Below, piece after piece: positions 6,142 to 11,799 of a stretch of DNA of 11,799 nucleotides. The stretch covers positions 1 through 11,799 of the forward strand of contig DNXA01000271.1 in assembly GCA_003506065.1 (NCBI GenBank), in the 5' to 3' direction. The stretch is from Actinomycetota bacterium. Its GTDB lineage: Bacteria > Actinomycetota > Actinomycetes > S36-B12. The notes under the pieces are model-generated. The model saw only the letters and a list, made by a program, of their open reading frames with translations. It did not search any database and had not been told where the DNA came from. Made by a program: the position numbers and the translations under genes. Position 1 is the stretch's first letter. The number at the start of each line of letters is the position of its first letter.

Positions 6142-7104
6142 TTGGCTCGAGTCGATCGCACTGAGCGCCTGCTCAATGTGGTCTTCTGTCTGCTCGGATC
6201 ACCCCGGCCTGTCCCAAGGTCGGAGATTCGGCGTGCCGTGGCGGGCTACGATCCCGATGCATCTGAGGTCGCATTCGAGCGGATGTTCGAGCGCGACAAG
6301 GATGCCCTGCGGAGCATGGGCATTCCGGTGGAGACCGTGCTCGATGTCAACGGCGATGTCGAGGGTTATGTCATCCGACGGCAAGTCACAAACGAAGAGC
6401 TCAATTTCGATGCGGATGAGCTTGCCGTGATCGCGCTGGCTGCGGCCACGTGGCAGACGGCAGTGCTGGAGGCTCCGGCCATCACCGCATTGCGCAAGAT
6501 CGAATCGATCTCCGGCGATGCTCCCGAATTGCGCGATTTCAACGATGTGCGGATGACCGCCACTGACGCGGCTCTATTGCCGCTGATGGGCGCATTGCGG
6601 GAGCAGCGGGTTGTCACCTTCGACTACCGCGGCGGCCAGGACGAACAGCCTGTCCCTCGATCCCTTGATCCGTGGGGCGTCATCGCCCACGACGGCCAGT
6701 GGTATCTCGTGGGACACGACCTTGACCGAGGGCAGCGACGCACGTTCAGGGTGTCTCGGATAGTCGGGTCGGTCACTGTCACCGCACGGGCAATCCAGCA
6801 TCCGCGCCCCGCGGAAGTCGACCTGGCCGAAATCGTGCGTGGCGTGAATGCTGAGCACCCCGCTCGTGCTCGAGTGCTGATCAAGGCCGGTCAGGGAGCC
6901 CAGCTCCGGGCGGCCAATGACGGCGGCGGTAATCCATTCCAAGATGTCGAGATCTCCGTTGCCGCCATCTCTGAAGATGCCCTCATCTCGCAACTGTGCT
7001 CGGCGGGGTCCGGGGTCGTCGTGCTCGAGCCGGATGCCATTCGAGCAAGGGTGCAATCAGCGCTGTCGGCCATTGCTCGCCAGCATGGCGGAGCGCAGCG
7101 ATGA
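6142..7104 (+). CDS. pafB: WYL-domain transcriptional activator subunit PafB
   Basis: 320 residues from a TTG start. PafB with PafC forms the PafBC activator, which in mycobacteria drives the LexA/RecA-independent DNA-damage response. Domains in order are a winged helix-turn-helix (about 5-65, with DRTERLLNVVFCLL and AFERMFERDKDALRSMGIP), a linker helix region, a WYL domain (about 143-212, containing Trp187-Tyr188-Leu189 and RTFRVSRI) and a C-terminal WCX domain (about 240-315). The start is uncommon but the only sensible one. TTG at 6142 gives MARVDRTERLLN, which fits the family's N-terminus, whereas the upstream in-frame ATG at 5992 would overlap the FKBP gene by 145 bases. The next GTG (6178) would cut into the helix-turn-helix. 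The TTG lies five bases after the FKBP stop with no visible ribosome binding site. The stop overlaps pafC by four bases. Confidence 0.92.
   Translation: MARVDRTERLLNVVFCLLGSPRPVPRSEIRRAVAGYDPDASEVAFERMFERDKDALRSMGIPVETVLDVNGDVEGYVIRRQVTNEELNFDADELAVIALAAATWQTAVLEAPAITALRKIESISGDAPELRDFNDVRMTATDAALLPLMGALREQRVVTFDYRGGQDEQPVPRSLDPWGVIAHDGQWYLVGHDLDRGQRRTFRVSRIVGSVTVTARAIQHPRPAEVDLAEIVRGVNAEHPARARVLIKAGQGAQLRAANDGGGNPFQDVEISVAAISEDALISQLCSAGSGVVVLEPDAIRARVQSALSAIARQHGGAQR
7090..7093 (+). promoter_or_regulatory. Ribosome binding site of pafC
   Basis: GGAG inside the end of pafB, seven bases before the ATG at 7101 that overlaps the pafB stop (ATGA). It supports this start over the longer open frame reaching back to 6996, which would overlap pafB by more than 100 bases. 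Confidence 0.6.
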
Positions 7105-8018
7105 GCGACTCTGGCACTCGTCTTTCGCGGCTGATGACCATGGTTCCCTGGCTGCTGACCCATGACGGGGTCAGCGTTGAGGAGGCGGCCGAGCATTTCG
7201 GGATCTCAGTGCAGCAGTGTGAGAAGGATCTGTGGCTTCTGGTCGTGTGCGGACTCCCGGGGCATGGTCCTGATCAATTGGTCGACATTCAATTCTGGGA
7301 TGACGGCCGGATTCATGTCATCGATCCGCAGACCCTTGATCGTCCGCTGCGCTTGAGTGGCGACGAGATCATGTCCTTGCTCGTTGCCCTGCGCTTCCTT
7401 CTGCAAGTGCCCGGCGCTCATGACCGAGCCACCTTGCACAGAGTCATCTCCCGACTGGAGACGGCACTGGGCGCCCCGCAGGCTTCCGCAGGATTCGCCG
7501 TTGAAAGTGGCGTCACCGCATCAGTCCTGGAAGTCATTGAGCGCGCAATTGCCGACCAACGCACCTTGCATATCGTCTATGCCGCTCGCACTGACGACGC
7601 GGTGACCGACAGAGTCGTGCACCCGAAGGAAGTCATTACGACCGAAGGCCGCCTCTACCTCTCGGGATACTGCCAACGCGCAGAGGCCAATCGGACGTTC
7701 AGAGTCGACCGGATTCTGTCCGCGGAGCTGGGTGAGCAGCTGACCAGCCCGGCTCAGGAGGAAACCCTGGCAGCGGAGCCGCTGATTGCCCGCGTGCGCC
7801 TGGCTCGCAGCAGCCGATGGGCCCTGGATGTCTACCCTTTCACGAGCATCCAGGACCGCTCAGACGACGGATTTGAAGCTGATTTGGCCTATCAGGATCT
7901 TGAATGGCTCAGTCGAGTTGTGCTGTCCCTGGCGGGGAAGATGCAGGTGCTTTCCCCCGAACAGGCCCGGGTGCGGGTGGCGGATGCAGCGCTGGAGTCA
8001 CTCGCGTCGTACTCTTGA
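7101..8018 (+). CDS. pafC: WYL-domain transcriptional activator subunit PafC
   Basis: 305 residues, partner of PafB in the PafBC activator. It has the same three-part layout: an N-terminal helix-turn-helix (about 6-75, with RLMTMVPWLLTHDGVSVEEAAEHFGIS), a WYL domain (about 140-210) and a C-terminal WCX domain (about 228-302). At the WYL signature the first residue is Leu (Leu185-Tyr186-Leu187) instead of Trp, while the following NRTFRVDRI block is intact. The signature is therefore diverged relative to PafB, in line with the two subunits being non-equivalent. Start at ATG 7101 is supported by GGAG seven bases upstream and by overlap with the pafB stop, which should help make the subunits in equal amounts. 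The gene ends 27 bases before tatA. Confidence 0.93.
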   Translation: MSDSGTRLSRLMTMVPWLLTHDGVSVEEAAEHFGISVQQCEKDLWLLVVCGLPGHGPDQLVDIQFWDDGRIHVIDPQTLDRPLRLSGDEIMSLLVALRFLLQVPGAHDRATLHRVISRLETALGAPQASAGFAVESGVTASVLEVIERAIADQRTLHIVYAARTDDAVTDRVVHPKEVITTEGRLYLSGYCQRAEANRTFRVDRILSAELGEQLTSPAQEETLAAEPLIARVRLARSSRWALDVYPFTSIQDRSDDGFEADLAYQDLEWLSRVVLSLAGKMQVLSPEQARVRVADAALESLASYS

Positions 8019-8032
8019 CCATATTCCCCTAC

Positions 8033-8038
8033 GAAGGA
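8033..8038 (+). promoter_or_regulatory. Ribosome binding site of tatA
   Basis: GAAGGA seven bases before the ATG at 8046. It supports that ATG (MFKSFGAPE) rather than the TTG codon directly in front of it as the tatA start. Confidence 0.65.
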
Positions 8039-8045
8039 CTGGTTG

Positions 8046-8243
8046 ATGTTCAAGAGCTTTGGCGCACCTGAGATCCTCATCATTGTTCTCGTCATCGCCC
8101 TGCTGTTCGGGGCAAAGCGCCTTCCTGATGCTGCTCGTGGACTCGGGCGCTCCTTGCGCATCTTCAAGGCCGAAACCAAGGGTCTCACCGATTCTGAGCC
8201 GACTCCAGAGGATGCAGCAGTCAAAAAGTCGACTGACGAGTAG
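8046..8243 (+). CDS. tatA: Sec-independent (Tat) translocase subunit TatA
   Basis: 65 residues. TatA polymerises to form the passage through which folded proteins carrying twin-arginine signals cross the membrane. The sequence has the family layout: a short N-terminal lead (MFKSFGAPE), one membrane helix (about 8-22, [13 protein letters not shown]), the hinge FGAKRLPD, an amphipathic helix ([17 protein letters not shown], 29-46) and a polar, acidic tail. The short lead, the FGAKRLPD hinge and the chain length favour TatA (or TatA/E) over TatB. The gene lies 27 bases after pafC and eight before tatC. Confidence 0.95.
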   Translation: MFKSFGAPEILIIVLVIALLFGAKRLPDAARGLGRSLRIFKAETKGLTDSEPTPEDAAVKKSTDE

Positions 8244-8251
8244 TCGCCTGG

Positions 8252-9082
8252 ATGTCTCGAACCGACCGATCAACGGCAATGCCGTTGACGGAACACCTGC
8301 GCGAACTGCGATCACGCACGGTGAAGTCAGCGATCGCCGTGATCATCGGCATGGTCATCGGGTGGTTCTTCTACCCGCAACTGTTCGCCTGGATCAGTGC
8401 GCCATTCAATGACGTCGTAGCCCAGGCCAAATCGCAGGGTCGCGAAGTCACCTTGGCTCTCACCGGCGTGGCCGATCCATTTGTGCTGCAGTTGCAGGTC
8501 GCAGCAGTGGCTGGGTTGCTGCTCAGCGCTCCCGTCTGGCTCTATCAGCTCTGGCGGTTCATCACTCCGGGCTTGCACCGTCATGAGCGTCGATGGGCAC
8601 TTGGCTTCGTCGCCGTCGCCTTTCCACTGGTCGTGGCTGGTGTGCTGGTCGCGTACTCGGTGCTCCCAATCGGGCTGGACCTCCTATTCGGCTTCACCCC
8701 CGAGGGCGTCGCGAACATCGTTGCAGTCGATCGGTACCTGTCCTTCTTCCTTCGCATGGTCCTGGTGTTCTGCGTTGGATTCCTTGCTCCACTTGTCCTG
8801 ATCGCCTTGAACATGGCGGGCATCCTCACCGGGAAGCGACTGCTGTCCTGGTGGCGGTGGATCATCTTCATCATCTTCATCTTCGCCGCGGTCGCGACGC
8901 CCACTGGTGACCCGATCAACATGAGCCTGCTGGCCGCGCCTGTTCTGCTGCTGGTGACCTTCGCTATCGGCTTCTCGCTCCTGAACGACAAGCGGCGAGC
9001 CCGAAAGCGGGCGCGCAACGGAGACTTCTCCGACTTGGGTGACGATGAGATTTCTCCGCTGAATCTTGATGACGATGAATAG
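8252..9082 (+). CDS. tatC: Sec-independent (Tat) translocase subunit TatC
   Basis: 276 residues. TatC is the membrane receptor that binds the twin-arginine signal peptide. Six membrane spans are visible at about 25-43, 80-100, 115-138, 164-187, 201-218 and 222-243. Conserved signatures are the cytosolic N-terminal EHLRELRSR (14-22), with the Glu residues used in signal binding, and YQLWRFITPGLHRHERR (98-114). The FIIFAAVATPTGDP-type segment near residues 207-221 is also typical. The C-terminal tail is strongly basic (KRRARKRAR) and then acidic (about 262-276), longer than in enterobacterial TatC as I recall it. The chosen start follows tatA by eight bases; an in-frame ATG at 8279 (MPLTEHLREL) is an alternative. 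Neither has a clear ribosome binding site, so coupling to tatA is likely. The end overlaps the helicase start. Confidence 0.95.
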   Translation: MSRTDRSTAMPLTEHLRELRSRTVKSAIAVIIGMVIGWFFYPQLFAWISAPFNDVVAQAKSQGREVTLALTGVADPFVLQLQVAAVAGLLLSAPVWLYQLWRFITPGLHRHERRWALGFVAVAFPLVVAGVLVAYSVLPIGLDLLFGFTPEGVANIVAVDRYLSFFLRMVLVFCVGFLAPLVLIALNMAGILTGKRLLSWWRWIIFIIFIFAAVATPTGDPINMSLLAAPVLLLVTFAIGFSLLNDKRRARKRARNGDFSDLGDDEISPLNLDDDE

Positions 9083-11774
9083 CCCCGCAGAGCGGTATGC
9101 CGCTTCGCGGCAGCGTGCGCGCACTCCGCTGATGCAGGCCTTTGCTGATGACTATTCATTCGGCCTGGATGAGTTTCAGCGTGCTGCCTGCGCAAGTTTG
9201 GAAAGCGGACGGAGCGTGCTGGTCGCTGCTCCGACGGGTGCAGGCAAGACAGTGGTGGGCGAATTCGCTGTCTATCTGGCATTGCAGGCCGGGAGAAAGT
9301 GCTTCTACACCACGCCAATCAAGGCGCTCTCCAATCAGAAGTATCACGATCTGGTGGATCACTTCGGTGCTGAGCACATTGGTCTGCTCACCGGTGACAC
9401 TTCGATCAATAGCGAGGCGTCCATCGTCGTCATGACAACTGAAGTCCTGCGCAACATGCTGTATGCGCAATCCAGCACCCTGAACAACTTGTCGTATGTC
9501 GTGATGGACGAGGTGCATTACCTCGCAGATCGCTTCCGCGGCGCTGTCTGGGAAGAGGTGATGATTCACCTTCCGCAGTCAGTGAGCATCGCCGCGCTTT
9601 CGGCAACGGTGAGCAATGCAGAGGAATTCGGCGCATGGCTCGCCACAGTCCGGGGTGAAACCGACATCATCGTCGAGGAGCATCGGCCCGTGCCCTTGTG
9701 GCAGCACGTGATCGCCGGCCACCGAATGTATGACCTCTTCGTCGATGACGAGCAGCAAGTGGTCAACCCGGAACTGGAACGCCTGGCCCGCGACCCTGGT
9801 CGCCGGGGAGGACGTCCGGAGCGTGGTGCACGCCGCCGCAATGGCCTGACGCCCTACCGCAGTGATGTGGTCGCGCAGCTGGAGCAGGCCGAATTGCTTC
9901 CCGCTATCTATTTTCTCTTCAGTCGCAATGGCTGCGATGACGCCGTGCAGCAGTGCTTGGCCGCAGGATTGCGGTTGAACTCAAAGCAGGAGCGCACCGA
10001 AGTGCGCGAGTACGCACTGGAGGCCACTCGGCATCTGCCAGATGACGACCTGCTTGCCCTCGGTTTTGATGACTGGCTCGACGGACTCGAACGGGGCATT
10101 GCCGCGCACCACGCTGGACTCCTGCCGGCATTCAAGGAGGTCGTCGAAAGCCTGTTCCAACGTGGTCTGATCAAGATTGTGTTCGCCACTGAGACCCTGG
10201 CCCTGGGCATCAACATGCCCGCTCGTTCGGTTGTGCTGGAGAAATTGGTCAAGTGGAATGGCGAGACGCACGTTGAACTGACCCCGGGGGAGTACACCCA
10301 GCTGACTGGACGTGCTGGTCGGCGCGGCATCGACGTCGAAGGGCACGGAGTGGTCCTGTGGCAGGAGGGCCTTGACCCACGAGCCGTTGCTGGCTTGGCC
10401 TCCACCCGTACCTACCCCTTGCGCTCCTCCTTCCAGCCTTCGTACAACATGGCCGTCAATCTCGTCTCTCGCCTGGGTCGACACACTGCGCGTGAGGTGC
10501 TGGAGACCTCCTTCTCGCAGTTCCAGGCCGATCGATCGGTCGTGGGATTGGCAACCCAGATCCGTCGGTTGGAAGAAGGACTGGACGGCTACCACGATGC
10601 GATGGCCTGCCATCTGGGCGATTTCGTTGAATACTCTGCATTGCGCGAACAGATCTCCCGCCGTGAGAAGGACGCCAATCGGTCAGCTGCTGCGCAGCGT
10701 CGGGAGAATGCCACGGACATTCTTCGCTCGCTCAAGCCGGGCGACGTCATCATCATCCCTGCTGGCAAGCGTGCCGGCCCAGCCGTCGTGCTTGACACTG
10801 GCTTTGATGGCAATGCCACGGATCCGCGCCCTCTCGTGATGACCTCCGAGCGGCAGGTGCGTCGCATCTCCAGTCTTGAGGTAAATCCGTTGTTCGAGAT
10901 TGTTGGCAAGCTGCGAATTCCCAAGACCTTCTCAGCGCGCAATGCGCAATCTCGAAGAGACCTCGCCTCGGCGCTGCGCGAGGTAGCCGGGGATCGAGCA
11001 GCAGGAGCCAGGCACAAGAACGTGCGCCACGAGGATGAAGGTGTGGCGCAGTTGCGTGCCCAATTGCGCCAGCATCCATGTCACGGGTGCAATGACCGTG
11101 AACAGCATGCTCGTTGGGCGGAGCGCTATCACCGAGCACAACGAGAGATCCACGAACTCGAACGTCGAGTGGAAGGGCGTACCAACTCCATCGCCCGGCA
11201 TTTCGATCGCATCTGCGCCGTGCTTGTTCAGCTTGACTACCTGACGTCTGCGGATGACAACGCGCAGGTGACCGAAGAAGGCCAGTTGCTGATGGGCCTG
11301 TACACCGAAGCGGACTTGCTGACAGCCCTGTGCCTTCGATCGGGAACCTGGGATGAACTCACGCCGGCCGAATTGGCCGCAGTGTGCTCGACTCTGGTGT
11401 TTGAAGCAAGAAGTTCCGATGACGAGGCGCCCAAGGTGCCCCATGGTCCGATCCGCAACGCCTATGAGCAGATGCAGAGCATGTGGGGGGAGATTCACGA
11501 GATCGAGGCAGCCCACGGACTTCACGCCACTCGCATGATGGACTCAGGATTCGTCTGGCCGGTATATCGCTGGTGCCAGGGCAACAGCCTGTATTCGATC
11601 CTGACGCGCGAGGATCTCACTGCCGGTGATTTCGTTCGCTGGTCACGCCAGGTGATCGATCTGCTTGGGCAGATCTCCCAGGCAGTCCCGTCTGATCATC
11701 CGCTTCGGTACACAGCATCGAAGGCAGCAGATCTCGTCAACCGTGGAGTGGTGGCCTCGGTCTCGCAGGTCTAG
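9069..11774 (+). CDS. helY: Ski2/Mtr4-like superfamily 2 helicase (HelY family)
   Basis: About 901 residues, near the length I recall for mycobacterial HelY. The N-terminal RecA-like domain has motif I APTGAGKT (54-61, Lys60), TTPIKALSNQK, motif II DEVH (147-150) and motif III SAT (178-180). The second domain has FATETLALGINMPAR (372-386) and motif VI QLTGRAGRRGID (411-422). The two are joined by an Arg/Gly-rich stretch (about 242-258). The C-terminal part, with GRTNSIARHFDRICAVL and LLTALCLRSGTWDELTPAELAAVCS, is the DSHCT-type domain of Ski2/Mtr4 proteins. A 3'-5' nucleic-acid unwinding ATPase role is expected; whether it acts on RNA or DNA is unknown. A CHGC motif lies at 671-674. ATG at 9069 gives MTMNSPAERYAASRQRA and overlaps tatC by 14 bases; ATG at 9075 is equally possible. 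No ribosome binding site is visible, so translation may be coupled to tatC. Confidence 0.93.
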   Translation: MTMNSPAERYAASRQRARTPLMQAFADDYSFGLDEFQRAACASLESGRSVLVAAPTGAGKTVVGEFAVYLALQAGRKCFYTTPIKALSNQKYHDLVDHFGAEHIGLLTGDTSINSEASIVVMTTEVLRNMLYAQSSTLNNLSYVVMDEVHYLADRFRGAVWEEVMIHLPQSVSIAALSATVSNAEEFGAWLATVRGETDIIVEEHRPVPLWQHVIAGHRMYDLFVDDEQQVVNPELERLARDPGRRGGRPERGARRRNGLTPYRSDVVAQLEQAELLPAIYFLFSRNGCDDAVQQCLAAGLRLNSKQERTEVREYALEATRHLPDDDLLALGFDDWLDGLERGIAAHHAGLLPAFKEVVESLFQRGLIKIVFATETLALGINMPARSVVLEKLVKWNGETHVELTPGEYTQLTGRAGRRGIDVEGHGVVLWQEGLDPRAVAGLASTRTYPLRSSFQPSYNMAVNLVSRLGRHTAREVLETSFSQFQADRSVVGLATQIRRLEEGLDGYHDAMACHLGDFVEYSALREQISRREKDANRSAAAQRRENATDILRSLKPGDVIIIPAGKRAGPAVVLDTGFDGNATDPRPLVMTSERQVRRISSLEVNPLFEIVGKLRIPKTFSARNAQSRRDLASALREVAGDRAAGARHKNVRHEDEGVAQLRAQLRQHPCHGCNDREQHARWAERYHRAQREIHELERRVEGRTNSIARHFDRICAVLVQLDYLTSADDNAQVTEEGQLLMGLYTEADLLTALCLRSGTWDELTPAELAAVCSTLVFEARSSDDEAPKVPHGPIRNAYEQMQSMWGEIHEIEAAHGLHATRMMDSGFVWPVYRWCQGNSLYSILTREDLTAGDFVRWSRQVIDLLGQISQAVPSDHPLRYTASKAADLVNRGVVASVSQV

Positions 11775-11799
11775 CTCGGGAACCAATCGGGGATGAATC

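Noticed and set aside
6996..7100. Upstream extension of pafC to 6996.
   Set aside because: The added residues are pafB coding sequence in another frame. ATG 7101 has a ribosome binding site and the ATGA overlap, and gives the expected N-terminus.
11775..11799. Start of a further gene at ATG 11793.
   Set aside because: Only seven bases of possible coding sequence remain before the window ends, so nothing can be supported.

Overview
The window is a 13-gene, single-strand (+) block that reads as the pupylation/proteasome locus of an actinobacterium (Actinomycetota). The evidence is an unbroken gene order: mpa/arc (3' end), dop, pup, prcB, prcA, pafA, two FKBP-type PPIases, pafB, pafC, tatA, tatC and a HelY-type helicase. 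Each protein carries recognisable family motifs. Base composition looks to be around 60% G+C by eye, which is moderate for the phylum. This could fit a freshwater or soil lineage near Frankiales/Sporichthyales, but the exact taxon cannot be read from the sequence.

Layout. 1-466 is the C-terminal part of the proteasomal AAA+ ATPase, ending in the gate-opening GQYL tail. 491-2008 is Dop, which deamidates Pup and removes it from substrates. 2034-2240 is Pup, which ends in Gly-Gly-Gln and so needs Dop before ligation. 2237-3771 holds the 20S core subunits, PrcB (beta, catalytic) and PrcA (alpha). 3781-5145 is PafA, the Pup ligase. 5186-6136 holds two adjacent FKBP-type prolyl isomerases, the first a predicted exported lipoprotein and the second cytosolic. 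6142-8018 is pafB-pafC, encoding the two WYL-domain subunits of the DNA-damage transcription activator PafBC. 8046-9082 is tatA-tatC (twin-arginine translocase, with no tatB in the window). 9069-11774 is a Ski2/Mtr4-like superfamily 2 helicase.

Together the first six genes give a complete pathway: Dop prepares Pup, PafA attaches it to lysines, Mpa recognises and unfolds the tagged protein, PrcA/PrcB degrade it, and Dop recycles Pup. Genes are packed tightly. There are 4-base start/stop overlaps at pup-prcB, prcB-prcA and pafB-pafC, and the largest intergenic gap is 40 bases. No gene-free stretch reaches 300 bases, and I saw no RNA genes, CRISPR arrays, mobile elements or convincing terminators.

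This is a known, conserved locus rather than a new system. The most notable less obvious signal is a recurrent TAnnnT hexamer exactly six bases before the ATG of pup, pafA and both FKBP genes. That is the geometry expected for leaderless transcripts, and it suggests several internal promoters rather than one simple operon. Other points for a second look are the TTG/reinitiation start of pafB, the two candidate starts of prcB, the duplicated FKBP pair with one copy exported, and a CHGC motif in the helicase.
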